64,000 nt of DNA from Aequorivita sp. CIP111184 (GCF_900489465.1 NZ_UEFQ01000024.1:489310-553309); one strand, 5' to 3'. Shown: positions 1-9,305, counted from the stretch's first letter. A program made the numbers and translations. The notes: generated by a model not told the origin, from the letters alone.

Positions 1-1
1 C

Positions 2-673
2 GGAATTTTTAAAAGTGAATTGAAGCAGGATTTTCTTCAGTTTTCTGAAGAAGGAAACCAGTTGGATGCGATGTTGCAACACGGTGTGAGCCTTAATAAA
101 TTGGATAAAGGCTGTATTATTTTCAATTCAAAAAAAGAGGAAGGCTATAAAATACTTTCTGTTGACAGTAATCGTTACGATGCCCGTTATTGGCTGGAAA
201 GCTTTTTAGGAGTGGAAGCTTTGGCAGATGATAATTTTTACACAAAAAAGTATTTAAAATTCTGTCAGGATTTTGCGAAAGATGTTGTTTTACCTGCCGA
301 AGATAAAAAGCAGGAAGTAATGTTTATGAACCGTGCTGTAAACCATTTTGCCAAAAACGACAATTTTGAGGAAACTGCTTTTATGAACGAAGTAATTGAC
401 AATCCAGATTTGTTACCTGAATTCCGTCATTACAAAAGTGAAAAAGCACCAAAATACAGTATTGAAGATTTAACCTCCTTCCCTATTGCAAATACCGCCG
501 TAACTGCTGCTAGAAAAAAAATAAAAAATGTAATAAATCTAGATACAAACATTCAGATAAAACTAGATTTCATCAATCCGGAAAGTGCCGAAAAATTTGT
601 AGAAAAAGGCTGGGATGAAGAAAAGCAGATGTATTATTATTTGGTGTATTTCAACAAAGAAGAAAAAAGCTAA
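2..673 (+). CDS. Nucleoid-associated protein, NdpA/YejK-like (5' end outside window)
   Basis: The reading frame is open to the first base of the window, so only the C-terminal ~220 residues are present; the full family is about 330-350 residues. The visible part matches my recollection of the 37-kDa nucleoid-associated protein family: an acidic helical region, the segment NRAVNHFAKND, and an ending of alternating strands (IQIKLDFINPESAEKF, MYYYLVYFNKEE). Family members bind the nucleoid; the exact role is poorly defined. The TTG at position 20 is an internal leucine codon, not a start. The stop is 21 bp before the next gene. Confidence 0.8.
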   Translation, partial: GIFKSELKQDFLQFSEEGNQLDAMLQHGVSLNKLDKGCIIFNSKKEEGYKILSVDSNRYDARYWLESFLGVEALADDNFYTKKYLKFCQDFAKDVVLPAEDKKQEVMFMNRAVNHFAKNDNFEETAFMNEVIDNPDLLPEFRHYKSEKAPKYSIEDLTSFPIANTAVTAARKKIKNVINLDTNIQIKLDFINPESAEKFVEKGWDEEKQMYYYLVYFNKEEKS

Positions 674-694
674 CAATTACTAATTATTTTTTTA

Positions 695-1153
695 ATGAAG
701 ACAAAAGGTTTTATTTTATTGTTTTTTGCAATTTTCCTTTTGAATTCGTGTAGCGTTGATAAATGTGACGTGGATTGTAATTCCGGACCATTGGAATTGG
801 ATTTTGAACTTTTAAATAAAGCTACTGGTGAAAATCTATTTACCAATGGCACATTTGATCCAAACGATATTGATGTTTTAGATTTGGACAACAATAATAG
901 TAGTGTACAATTCACCTTCAACTCTGAAAATGATATAAACATCATCAACTTAGGTCCATTCGGTTGGGAAACAAATATTGCAAATTATTTTTTGAAAGTA
1001 GGTGATCGCGATATTTTTACATTACATGTTGATGCAGAAGAAAAAACAGAAGATTGTTGCTCTTTTGTGCAAGTAAATAAACTAGAAATTACAAACGCAA
1101 GTTTTGAGCTAAATCCTGAAACTGGGGTTTATGAAGTTTTAGTGGAGCTATAA
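695..1153 (+). CDS. Small predicted lipoprotein, unknown function
   Basis: The 152-residue protein opens with a lipoprotein signal peptide: MKTKG, a hydrophobic stretch, then the lipobox LNSC with the lipidated cysteine at about residue 19. The mature part is acidic and probably mostly beta. It has further cysteines (DKCDVDC near the N-terminus, DCC near residue 130) that could form disulfides. I recognise no named domain. It starts 21 bp after the nucleoid-associated gene and may be co-transcribed with it. Secretion is well supported; function is unknown. Confidence 0.7.
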   Translation: MKTKGFILLFFAIFLLNSCSVDKCDVDCNSGPLELDFELLNKATGENLFTNGTFDPNDIDVLDLDNNNSSVQFTFNSENDINIINLGPFGWETNIANYFLKVGDRDIFTLHVDAEEKTEDCCSFVQVNKLEITNASFELNPETGVYEVLVEL

Positions 1154-1233
1154 AAAACTTTCAGCTTTCAGGATTAGGTACTGTAATCCGCTAATGGCAA
1201 TTGTCCCAAAAGCAATTAAGTGTTCCCTAGAAA

Positions 1234-3468
1234 TTAATTCCCCACTTCGCTGATGAACTTGATACGGTACAATCGTAATTCCTCTTCATCATAATCTCCA
1301 TCAAACTCGTCTAAGGCTTCCTCTATTTTATCAGATTTTGCTTCTAAGAAATATTCATGGATTTCTTCCTGTTGGTCTTCATCCAACACTTCATCAATCC
1401 AATAATTTATATTCAATTTAGTTCCGCTGTAAACAATAGCCTCCATTTCCTTTATAAACTCAGGCATTTCAAGGCCTTTGGCGTTTGCAATGTCGGGTAA
1501 GGATAACTTCCGATCCACATTTTGAATAATATATAATTTTAGTGAACTGTTGGTACCTGTAGATTTTACCACAAAATCTTCCGGACGGATTATTTCGTTT
1601 TCTTCAACGTAATCTTGGATGAGTTTCAAGAAAGTCTTTCCATATTTTTTTGCTTTCCCCTCACCCACTCCATGGACATTGGAAAGTTCTTCCATTGTTA
1701 CTGGATATTTGAGAGCCATATCTTCCAAAGAAGGTTCTTGGAAAATAACAAACGGCGGAAGATCTAAATCGTGCGCCACTTTTTTAAGCTCAGCCTTTAA
1801 TAGCTTGAAAAGATTTTCATCTACAATATCTCCTCCCTTACTTGCTGTAACAATAATGTCATCATTGGCATCTTTAAAGGAATGGTCTTCGGTCATCATA
1901 AATGAGGTGGGCGATTTAATGAATTTCTTTCCCGAATCCGTCAAATGAATTACACCGTATGTTTCAATATCTTTCTTTAAATATCCTGCAACCAAAAGTT
2001 GGCGAAGTAGTGCCATCCAATAAGGCGCATCGTGATCTATACCAGAACCAAAATATTCCTGCACATCTGTGCGGTGTGATTTAATAAGGGCGTTTACCTT
2101 CCCTATTAAAACATTTACAATTTCCTTACTTTTATATTGCTCGTTGGTTTTGGAAACTACTTCCAAAACTTGCTTTGCGTCATCTTTTGCTTCGTGTTTC
2201 TTTTTGGGGTAGCGCATATTATCATCCATCATGCCTCCATCGCCAGTTTCATTGTCAAATTCTTCCCCAAAATAATGAAGGATAAATTTTCTGCGAGACA
2301 TAGAAGTTTCTGCAAAACCAACTACTTCCTGTAAAAGTGCATGGCCAATTTCCTGTTCGGCAACTGGTTTACCGCTCATAAATTTCTCTAGCTTTTCAAT
2401 ATCCTTATAACTGTAAAAGGCTAGGCAGTGACCTTCGCCACCGTCTCTTCCTGCACGTCCGGTTTCTTGATAATAGCTTTCAATACTTTTTGGAATATCA
2501 TTGTGAATTACAAAACGGACGTCAGGTTTATCTATCCCCATTCCAAAAGCAATGGTTGCAACAACAACATCCACGTCTTCCATCAAAAACATATCTTGAT
2601 GTTTTACCCGAGTTTTGCCATCAAGACCAGCATGATATGGTACCGCTTTTATACCGTTTACCTGTAATGCTTGGGCCAGCCCTTCTACCCTTTTTCTGCT
2701 TAAACAATAAATAATACCACTTTTACCATCGTTCTGTTTAACAAACCGAATGATGTCAGAATCTACGTTTTTAGTCTTAGGCCTTATTTCATAATATAGG
2801 TTAGGACGGTTAAAGGAAGCCTTAAAGGTATTGGCATCCTGCATATTGAGGTTTTTAAGTATATCTTCCTGTACTTTTGGAGTTGCTGTAGCCGTGAGCC
2901 CAATAATTGGAATGTCGTTGCCTATACGTTGAATAATGCTTTTAAGATTTCGGTATTCCGGCCTAAAATCATGTCCCCATTCGCTAATACAATGGGCCTC
3001 ATCTATAGCCATAAATGATATTTTCTGTGTCTGTAGAAAATTCACGTACTCTTCTTTGGTGAGCGATTCAGGAGCTACGTAAAGTAATTTTGTTATTCCA
3101 CTAGCAATATCGCTCTTTACTCTTTTTACTTCTGTTTTATTAAGAGAAGAGTTCAGAACATGTGCAATTCCTTCGTCTGAAGAGAGGGAGCGCAAGGCAT
3201 CCACTTGATTCTTCATTAGTGCAATAAGGGGTGAAACAACAATTGCCGTCCCTTCCTGCATAAGTGCGGGAAGTTGATAACAAAGCGATTTTCCACCGCC
3301 AGTGGGCATAACCACGAATGTATTATTACCGTTGAGGATACTTTTTACAACTTCTTCCTGAAGGCCTTTAAAGCGAGTGAATCCAAAATATTTTTTCAGG
3401 GCTGCGTAAATGTCAATCTCTGCCACGCTGCTTGGGTTTTTAATGAACAATTCAGTTTTAGTCAACAA
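1234..3468 (-). CDS. recQ: ATP-dependent DNA helicase RecQ
   Basis: Superfamily 2 3'-5' DNA helicase for recombinational repair. Walker A TGGGKS is at residues 56-61 and the DEAH box (IDEAHCISEWGHDFRPEY) at 155-172. Helicase motif VI appears as YYQETGRAGRDG. An RQC region follows, then an HRDC-like domain (VTMEELSNVHGVGEGKAKKY), then an acidic tail with a winged-helix-like stretch typical of Bacteroidota RecQ. The longest frame opens with TTG at 3468. A GTG at 3426, giving MAEIDIYAALKKYFGF, would give the more usual short leader. It is divergent from kdsD across a 161-bp AT-rich gap. Confidence 0.95.
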   Translation of the reverse strand: MLTKTELFIKNPSSVAEIDIYAALKKYFGFTRFKGLQEEVVKSILNGNNTFVVMPTGGGKSLCYQLPALMQEGTAIVVSPLIALMKNQVDALRSLSSDEGIAHVLNSSLNKTEVKRVKSDIASGITKLLYVAPESLTKEEYVNFLQTQKISFMAIDEAHCISEWGHDFRPEYRNLKSIIQRIGNDIPIIGLTATATPKVQEDILKNLNMQDANTFKASFNRPNLYYEIRPKTKNVDSDIIRFVKQNDGKSGIIYCLSRKRVEGLAQALQVNGIKAVPYHAGLDGKTRVKHQDMFLMEDVDVVVATIAFGMGIDKPDVRFVIHNDIPKSIESYYQETGRAGRDGGEGHCLAFYSYKDIEKLEKFMSGKPVAEQEIGHALLQEVVGFAETSMSRRKFILHYFGEEFDNETGDGGMMDDNMRYPKKKHEAKDDAKQVLEVVSKTNEQYKSKEIVNVLIGKVNALIKSHRTDVQEYFGSGIDHDAPYWMALLRQLLVAGYLKKDIETYGVIHLTDSGKKFIKSPTSFMMTEDHSFKDANDDIIVTASKGGDIVDENLFKLLKAELKKVAHDLDLPPFVIFQEPSLEDMALKYPVTMEELSNVHGVGEGKAKKYGKTFLKLIQDYVEENEIIRPEDFVVKSTGTNSSLKLYIIQNVDRKLSLPDIANAKGLEMPEFIKEMEAIVYSGTKLNINYWIDEVLDEDQQEEIHEYFLEAKSDKIEEALDEFDGDYDEEELRLYRIKFISEVGN

Positions 3469-3629
3469 TACATTGTTTTACTGATTAACAATTGTAATTT
3501 TGCAACCGTATTAAGTTGACTGCATCTTAAAAGAAAAGTATCTATATTAAGATTACCGAATTAAGTTAAATTCTATTCTAAATATACTAATTTCTGAAAC
3601 AGTTACAAACATTCAAAAGCATTAAAATT

Positions 3630-4595
3630 TTGAACAAGCAAGACAGAATTATTTCCGTAGCGAAAAACACCATAGAAACTGAAAGTAAAGCCATTGCAAA
3701 TCTCGCTCACTTAGTAGACGATGAATTTGCGGGAGCAGTTGATTACATTTACCATTCCAAAGGAAGAGTTATTGTTACTGGAATAGGCAAAAGTGCAAAC
3801 ATTGCCACTAAAATTGTTGCCACTTTGAACTCTACGGGTACTCCCTCAATCTTTATGCACGCAGCTGATGCTATTCATGGTGATTTGGGTACCATTCAAG
3901 AAAATGATACCGTTATCTGCATTTCAAAAAGTGGAAATACCCCTGAAATAAAGGTGCTTGTACCCCTCATAAAAGCTATTGACAACAAATTGATAGCAAT
4001 TACCGGAAACCGAGATTCCTTTTTAGGCCAACAAGCCGATTTTGTTTTGAATGCTTACGTTGAAAAAGAAGCCTGTCCCAACAATCTTGCACCCACCGCT
4101 AGCACTACTGCACAATTGGTGATAGGTGATGCTTTAGCAATGTGCCTTTTAGACCTTCGTGGTTTCTCAAGCAAAGATTTTGCTAAATTCCACCCTGGAG
4201 GTTCTTTAGGGAAAAAATTATATTTGAGAGTAAGCAATCTCACCTCCCTAAATGAAAAACCACAGGTAAGCCCCGATACCGATGTTAAAAAAGTGATTGT
4301 TGAAATTTCTGAAAAAATGCTGGGCGTAACTGCGGTGGTTGAAAACGATGTAATTGTAGGTATTATTACTGATGGCGATTTACGACGTATGTTGACCAAA
4401 ACCGATAGCTTTGCAGGCCTTACCGCAAAGGATATTATGAGTCATAATCCGAAAAAAATAGCTAACAATGCCATGGCTGTTGAAGCCATGGAAATGATGG
4501 ATAAATACGGCATTACTCAGATTCTCGCTGAAGAAAAAGGCAAATATAGCGGGGTTGTTCATATTCATAACCTTACCAAAGAAGGTATAATTTAA
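3630..4595 (+). CDS. kdsD: D-arabinose 5-phosphate isomerase, KdsD/KpsF family
   Basis: Converts ribulose 5-phosphate to arabinose 5-phosphate, the first step towards Kdo for lipopolysaccharide. The 321-residue protein has an N-terminal SIS sugar-isomerase domain (GIGKSANIATK at 51-61, SKSGNTPE near 100, KFHPGGSLGKKL near 186-197) and two C-terminal CBS domains from about residue 205. It starts at TTG; no in-frame ATG lies closer. Its stop overlaps the tatC start by one base (TAATG), so the two are translationally coupled. A Kdo 8-phosphate phosphatase gene is not adjacent. Confidence 0.93.
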   Translation: MNKQDRIISVAKNTIETESKAIANLAHLVDDEFAGAVDYIYHSKGRVIVTGIGKSANIATKIVATLNSTGTPSIFMHAADAIHGDLGTIQENDTVICISKSGNTPEIKVLVPLIKAIDNKLIAITGNRDSFLGQQADFVLNAYVEKEACPNNLAPTASTTAQLVIGDALAMCLLDLRGFSSKDFAKFHPGGSLGKKLYLRVSNLTSLNEKPQVSPDTDVKKVIVEISEKMLGVTAVVENDVIVGIITDGDLRRMLTKTDSFAGLTAKDIMSHNPKKIANNAMAVEAMEMMDKYGITQILAEEKGKYSGVVHIHNLTKEGII

Positions 4596-5437
4596 TGAAA
4601 AAACAAGCTTCACCCGAAAAAGAGATGTCCTTTTTGGACCATTTGGAAGAACTGCGCTGGCACTTGGTGCGTTCTACCCTTGCAGTATTAATTGTAGCGG
4701 TTCTGGCTTTTATTTTTAAACGATTTATTTTTGACGTCCTTATTTTTGGTCCTTCAAAACCAGAATTTCCTACCTATACCATGTTTTGCGAAATTTCGCG
4801 CTCTCTTGGGATAGATACCTTCTGTTTTCAGGAGATGCCCTTTAGTATCCAAAGCAGAACAATGGCCGGACAGTTTTCGGCACATATGTGGACATCAATT
4901 TATGCGGGAATCATTGTTGCCTTCCCCTATATTCTTTATGAATTTTGGAGATTTATTAGTCCGGGTTTAAAAGAAAAAGAACGCAAGTCTAGTCGTGGTT
5001 TTATTGCGATTGCTTCGGTACTTTTCTTTTTAGGAGTTTTATTTGGGTATTACCTTATTACACCACTGTCCATCAACTTTTTAGGAAACTATCAAGTAAG
5101 CGAGGAAGTTATAAACCAGTTTGATCTGGAGAGCTATATTTCCCTAGTTCGCACCTCGGTATTAGCTTGTGGAATTGTATTTGAACTTCCAATTTTAATG
5201 TATATTCTTACAAAAATAGGCTTGGTAACACCAGAAATTCTTAGAAAGTATAGAAAATTCGCATTAATTATTGTCTTGGTCCTTTCTGCAGTGATCACGC
5301 CGCCGGATATTGTGAGCCAGATAATTGTAGCCATCCCAATACTTATTCTTTATGAAGTGAGTATCTATATTTCAAAAATCGTGATCAGAAACCAGTTAAA
5401 GGAAGAGAGAAAAAGAAAAAAAGAACAAGGTCAATAA
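4595..5437 (+). CDS. tatC: Twin-arginine translocase subunit TatC
   Basis: Inner-membrane receptor of the Tat pathway, which exports folded proteins with twin-arginine signals. The 280-residue protein opens with the family motif FLDHLEELRWHLVRS, has about six membrane segments, and carries the conserved SPGLKEKERK loop. Between the first two membrane helices there is a periplasmic insert with cysteines (MFCEISRSLGIDTFCFQE), as seen in Bacteroidota TatC. The lysine/arginine-rich tail is cytoplasmic. TatA is not in this window. Confidence 0.95.
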   Translation: MKKQASPEKEMSFLDHLEELRWHLVRSTLAVLIVAVLAFIFKRFIFDVLIFGPSKPEFPTYTMFCEISRSLGIDTFCFQEMPFSIQSRTMAGQFSAHMWTSIYAGIIVAFPYILYEFWRFISPGLKEKERKSSRGFIAIASVLFFLGVLFGYYLITPLSINFLGNYQVSEEVINQFDLESYISLVRTSVLACGIVFELPILMYILTKIGLVTPEILRKYRKFALIIVLVLSAVITPPDIVSQIIVAIPILILYEVSIYISKIVIRNQLKEERKRKKEQGQ

Positions 5438-5493
5438 AAGAGAAAATATTCTAAATCAAAAAAAAAGGTAACCTTTTACAATTTATACTAAAG

Positions 5494-5847
5494 ATGAAAA
5501 ATAATATAGTTGAGGAATTCAATGCCTATCGCGAAAAGATGAATGATAAGATGCTTGCCGATAATAACAAAATCATCAAGCGTATTTTTAATTTAGATAC
5601 CAACGCCTATATGGAAGGTGTACTTCCAAAGAAGATGAAAGAATTGCTTGGTTTAGGCAATTCATTGGTACTTCGCTGTGATGACTGCGTGCGGTACCAT
5701 CTGGAGGAATGTCACAAATTAGGCCTTACCAAAGAAGAAGTGGTTGAAGGAATGAGTATTTCATTACTTATTGGTGGAACAATTGTTGTTCCGCACTTAC
5801 GCAGGGCATTTGAATACTGGGAAGCATTGGAAGCGCAAGAATCTTAA
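5494..5847 (+). CDS. Carboxymuconolactone decarboxylase (AhpD-like) family protein
   Basis: A 117-residue all-helical protein of the CMD/AhpD family. The signature is RCDDCVRYHL with C62, C65 and H69 forming the CxxC...H redox site found in AhpD-like members, which suggests a peroxidase or disulfide role rather than lactone decarboxylation. It lies between tatC and lptB with short gaps (56 and 60 bp), so it is probably in the same operon. The substrate cannot be told from sequence. Confidence 0.85.
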   Translation: MKNNIVEEFNAYREKMNDKMLADNNKIIKRIFNLDTNAYMEGVLPKKMKELLGLGNSLVLRCDDCVRYHLEECHKLGLTKEEVVEGMSISLLIGGTIVVPHLRRAFEYWEALEAQES

Positions 5848-5907
5848 TTTTTTCTTAGGAAAATTATATAGTACATTTATCGTTTTATCTACGGAAACAA
5901 ATACCGA

Positions 5908-6648
5908 ATGAAGCTAAAAGCCGAAAATTTAATGAAATCCTATAAAGGCCGAAAGGTTGTAAAGGGTATTACCGTTGAAGTGAACCAAGGTGAAATTGTT
6001 GGTTTGCTCGGGCCGAATGGTGCGGGAAAAACTACCTCCTTTTACATGATTGTTGGGTTGATAAAACCCAATGGCGGCAATATCTATTTGGAAGGAACAG
6101 AAATCACCAAATATCCAATGTACAAACGGGCTCAAAACGGAATTGGCTATTTGGCACAGGAGGCTTCGGTTTTTAGAAAATTGAGTGTTGAAGACAATAT
6201 TTTAAGCGTTTTGCAACTTACGAAGCTTTCCAAAAAAGAGCAACGCGCCAAAATGGAATTGCTTATTGAAGAATTCGGTTTAGGTCATATCCGTAAAAGT
6301 CGGGGTGATCTTTTAAGCGGTGGCGAAAGACGTAGAACCGAGATTGCTCGTGCCTTAGCAACCGACCCACACTTCATCCTTCTCGATGAGCCTTTTGCGG
6401 GCGTTGACCCTGTGGCGGTTGAAGACATTCAGCGTATTGTGGCGCAACTAAAAAACAAAAATATCGGTATTCTTATTACCGATCACAACGTACAGGAAAC
6501 GCTGGCAATTACAGACAGAACCTATTTAATGTTTGAAGGTAGTATTCTAAAACACGGCATCCCCGAAGAGCTTGCCGCAGACGAAATGGTTCGGAAAGTA
6601 TATCTTGGGCAGAATTTTGAGCTTCGTAAGAAGAAGTTGGAGTTTTGA
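5908..6648 (+). CDS. lptB: LPS export ABC transporter ATP-binding protein LptB
   Basis: ATPase that powers LPS extraction from the inner membrane with LptFG. Residues: Walker A GPNGAGKT at 35-42, Q-loop segment [10 protein letters not shown] at 81-90, signature LSGGE at 136-140, Walker B FILLDEP at 156-162, switch His in ITDHN. The length (246) and the [16 protein letters not shown] segments are typical of LptB rather than general ABC ATPases. It ends the kdsD-tatC-CMD-lptB run; the DNA after its stop enters the CACAAAG repeat block. Confidence 0.93.
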   Translation: MKLKAENLMKSYKGRKVVKGITVEVNQGEIVGLLGPNGAGKTTSFYMIVGLIKPNGGNIYLEGTEITKYPMYKRAQNGIGYLAQEASVFRKLSVEDNILSVLQLTKLSKKEQRAKMELLIEEFGLGHIRKSRGDLLSGGERRRTEIARALATDPHFILLDEPFAGVDPVAVEDIQRIVAQLKNKNIGILITDHNVQETLAITDRTYLMFEGSILKHGIPEELAADEMVRKVYLGQNFELRKKKLEF

Positions 6649-6659
6649 AAACAACTTTT

Positions 6660-6784
6660 AACCACAAAGGACACAATGGTTGCACAAAGTTCACTAAGCC
6701 CTTACCTATTTTATGCTTTAGGGTGTTTTTATGGGCCTGACTTTTGAACCACAAAGGACAAAAGGGTTGCACAAAGTTCACTAT
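6660..6784. repeat. CACAAAG-type repeat, left flank of GxxExxY gene (two copies)
   Basis: Two imperfect direct copies of a ~37-bp unit, at 6660-6696 and 6747-6784. Each reads ACCACAAAGGACA, then GGTTGCACAAAGTTCACTA. They lie between the lptB stop and the dead GxxExxY gene. The related block on the other side of that gene (7227-7270) is in inverted orientation. Minus-strand reading of this block produces a spurious ORF with repeated FVQPLCPLWLK segments. Confidence 0.85.
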
Positions 6785-6794
6785 GGTTTTTAAT

Positions 6795-7175
6795 TCACAA
6801 CTCTCCATTAATCACTCTTTTAATACCGTGCTTTAATAAACTTACATTAAAATTTATAAGTAGCCCAAGCTTAAAACCACCGAGCCTCATATAGGTAAGT
6901 GTTTGAGCTAAATGAACATTGTTCAATACTTCCACGCTTTTTATTTCGATAACCACTTTATTTTCAACTAATAAATCAATTCGATATCCAACCTCTAATT
7001 TTACTTCTTCAAATATTAGGGGCATAGGTTTTTGTTTTGCAACTGACAAATCTTCCTTTGTTAGTTTATAAAAAAGACATTATTGGTATGCAGACTCCAA
7101 CAATCCAGGACCAAGTGCCTTATGAACTTCCTAAACACTGCCTATAATCTTATTTGCTATTTGGTTTTCAGTCAT
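6795..7175 (-). pseudogene. GxxExxY family protein, inactivated by two in-frame stops
   Basis: Reading down from ATG at 7175 gives MTENQIANKIIGSV, stop TAG (codon 15), EVHKALGPGLLESAYQ, stop TAA (codon 32), then CLFYKLTKEDLSVAKQKPMP and on to LLKHGIKRVINGEL. The frame is otherwise intact over 127 codons, and the signature GxxExxY is seen as GLLESAY. Family members often have a nuclease-like core (here VGYRIDLLVENKVVIEIKSVE, with D, E and K spaced as in PD-(D/E)xK folds); that assignment is inference. Only 84 residues remain open after the second stop. Both stops are point changes, so this is a recent pseudogene or a sequencing artefact. Confidence 0.85.
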
Positions 7176-7217
7176 TACAATTAAATTTAACAAACTGATT
7201 TAAACAAATTTAAATGT

Positions 7218-8000
7218 TCACGGAGATTTCTTTGTGCTCTTTGTGTCTTCTTGGTGTTCTTTGTGGTTAAACAGGGAAAGCAATATATAAAGCAGAATAA
7301 TAAAAGGTATTGCCAAAAACTTCAGAAATACTAAAAGCACAATACAAAGAATTAAAAACACATAGCGAACGGCGTTGCTTTTAAAATCCCAGGTTTTAAA
7401 TTTTAGCGCAAAAAGCGGAATTTCGGCATTCAAAAGTATGCAGCTTAATAAAGTCATTCCTATCAAAAACCATTGATTTAAAATTATACTTTCTGCAAAT
7501 TCAGAATATTGAAACTGTAAAATTAAGGGTAAGCTTAAAATGAGAAGTGTGTTTGCCGGCGTTGGAAGACCAATAAAACCAGAAGTTTGTCGCGTATCTA
7601 CATTAAATTTTGCCAAGCGGTACGCAGAAGCTATTACAATTAAAAGTCCAATTAAAGGCATATAATTTTTGAATCCCACATTCCAACCATCCAAAGAAAA
7701 AGTATCCGTTAAGGTTTGCATTTGGTGGAAATAGGACAAATTAAACATTTGAAACATTACAACCCCCGGCGCTACGCCACTAGTAATAACATCTGCCAAG
7801 GAATCAAGTTGAAGTCCTACTTCACTTTGAGCATTTAGCAATCGCGCAGCAAGGCCATCAAAGAAATCGAAGAAAATTCCTAAAAAAACAAAAAAGGAAG
7901 CGGTTATCAAATCGCCTGAAACGGCAAAAAGTACAGCTACGCAGCCGCAGAGTATGTTCAGGGAGGTTATGATGTTTGGAATTTGTTTTGTCATATTCAT
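7218..8000 (-). CDS. pssA: CDP-diacylglycerol-serine O-phosphatidyltransferase
   Basis: Membrane enzyme that makes phosphatidylserine, the precursor of phosphatidylethanolamine. The CDP-alcohol phosphotransferase motif is complete: D48, G49, A52, R53, G62, D66, D70. About seven hydrophobic segments follow. The last ~15 residues (HKEHQEDTKSTKKSP) are not membrane-like: they are the translation of the CACAAAG repeat at 7227-7270, so the original C-terminus has been replaced or extended by repeat DNA. Start could also be the ATG at 7994 (MTKQIPN). Confidence 0.92.
   Translation of the reverse strand: MNMTKQIPNIITSLNILCGCVAVLFAVSGDLITASFFVFLGIFFDFFDGLAARLLNAQSEVGLQLDSLADVITSGVAPGVVMFQMFNLSYFHQMQTLTDTFSLDGWNVGFKNYMPLIGLLIVIASAYRLAKFNVDTRQTSGFIGLPTPANTLLILSLPLILQFQYSEFAESIILNQWFLIGMTLLSCILLNAEIPLFALKFKTWDFKSNAVRYVFLILCIVLLVFLKFLAIPFIILLYILLSLFNHKEHQEDTKSTKKSP
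7227..7270. repeat. CACAAAG-type repeat, right flank of GxxExxY gene, inside pssA 3' end
   Basis: On the minus strand this block reads as successive CACAAAGA-like units (AACCACAAAGAACACC, AAGAAGACACAAAG, AGCACAAAG). It is inverted relative to the copies at 6660-6784, so together they act as inverted flanks of the GxxExxY gene. It is read in frame by pssA and supplies that gene's last codons. Confidence 0.85.
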
Positions 8001-8204
8001 TTCTTCGGTAAGTATTTTAGAGTTGATTCTCTATTAGTGAAAACATTCTCTCCCAACCTCTCTTTCAAAGAGAAGGCGCTTTACAAGACTGTTTTCTTAA
8101 TATAAATTGAGATTCAGTGTAAAAATAACAAAGTATTTCCGTCCAAAGCTATCAAAACACAATATGTGCATAAATTTAAAGTTTACTATTCTGTAAAATA
8201 GTGC

Positions 8205-8212
8205 CATATTTG
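8205..8212 (+). promoter_or_regulatory. Putative -7 promoter element
   Basis: CATATTTG matches the Bacteroidota -7 consensus TAnnTTTG at seven of eight positions (consensus plus flanking T). It lies 16 bp before the chosen TTG start of the PorV/PorQ-like gene. No convincing -33 element is seen, so this is tentative. Confidence 0.4.
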
Positions 8213-8227
8213 TCCAAATTTTTAAGC

Positions 8228-9295
8228 TTGAAAGAGAAAATTTTACTCCTTTTACTACTTGTTTCGGCTACGCTGAGTGCTCAGACCGTACGTAAGTATT
8301 CCAACGAATTTATGAACATTGGTGTAGATGCCGCAGCCTTCGGAATGAGCAATGCCGTGGTAGCTTCCTCTTCCGATGTAAATTCGGGTTATTGGAATCC
8401 TGCAGGTTTAGTGAATCTTGAGGACAAGCAAATCTCTTTGATGCACGCCTCTTATTTTGCAAATATTGCGAACTATGATTACGCTGCATTTGCAATGCCT
8501 CTTGACGATAGAAGTGCCGTTGGTCTTTCTGTAATCCGTTTTGGGGTAGATGATATTTTGAATACTACCCAATTGATAGACGACGAAGGAAATATTTCCT
8601 ATGATCGTATCAGCAAATTTTCTACTGCAGACTATGGCTTTACGTTTTCATACGCAAGAAGACTGCCGTTAGATGGCTTAAACTATGGTGTTAATGCAAA
8701 AGTAATACGTCGCGTTATAGGCGACTTTGCATCTTCTTGGGGATTTGGACTGGATGCAGCCATTCAGTTTAGAAGTGATAAGTGGATGTTTGGACTGATG
8801 GCGAGAGATATTACTACTACCTTCAATGCTTGGAGTATTGATGAAAAAAAGTTTGCTGAAATTCAAGGCGCAGTAGAAGGTCAAAACCAAGAATTACCAG
8901 AAACTACTGAAATCACTATTCCGAAGTTGCAATTGGGAATGGCTCGAAAATTTGTTTACCATTACGACTTTTCGTTATTGGCCGAAGTGGATTTAAACTT
9001 CCGTTTCGCAGAAACCAACGATGTTATTTCAACTTCTTTTGCCAGCATCACACCTTCATTGGGGCTTGAATTTGCTTATATTGATATGGTTTACGTTCGC
9101 GGCGGGGTTGGCAATTTTCAAAATATAAAACAGTTGGACGGAAATGAGTCAGTAGGCTTTCAGCCAAATATTGGCGTGGGTTTTCGTTATAAAGGCATTC
9201 AAGTTGATTATGCTTTAACCGATATTGGCGACCAAAGTGCTGCGCTTTATTCCAATGTTTTTTCGTTGAAACTGGATTGGGAGATTTTTAGGTAA
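8228..9295 (+). CDS. PorV/PorQ-family outer-membrane protein
   Basis: Predicted outer-membrane beta-barrel of the PorV/PorQ group, linked in Bacteroidota to type IX secretion and surface attachment. The signal peptide is MKEKILLLLLLVSATLSAQ. The family-like start follows (NEFMNIGVDAAAFGMSNAVVA, SGYWNPAGL), then repeated amphipathic strands ending in an aromatic residue. I chose TTG at 8228 because the longer frame from GTG at 8201 runs through a good -7 promoter element (CATATTTG, 8205-8212) and would add residues before the signal peptide. The exact role is not known, and it is not next to other por genes here. Confidence 0.8.
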   Translation: MKEKILLLLLLVSATLSAQTVRKYSNEFMNIGVDAAAFGMSNAVVASSSDVNSGYWNPAGLVNLEDKQISLMHASYFANIANYDYAAFAMPLDDRSAVGLSVIRFGVDDILNTTQLIDDEGNISYDRISKFSTADYGFTFSYARRLPLDGLNYGVNAKVIRRVIGDFASSWGFGLDAAIQFRSDKWMFGLMARDITTTFNAWSIDEKKFAEIQGAVEGQNQELPETTEITIPKLQLGMARKFVYHYDFSLLAEVDLNFRFAETNDVISTSFASITPSLGLEFAYIDMVYVRGGVGNFQNIKQLDGNESVGFQPNIGVGFRYKGIQVDYALTDIGDQSAALYSNVFSLKLDWEIFR

Positions 9296-9305
9296 ATGTC
9301 TAAAT

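Noticed and set aside
670..948. 92-residue minus-strand ORF
   Set aside because: It is antisense to the lipoprotein gene, which has a clear signal peptide and lipobox.
6509..6808. 99-residue minus-strand ORF
   Set aside because: It reads the CACAAAG repeat twice (FVQPLCPLWLK twice) and runs antisense through lptB; it is a repeat artefact.
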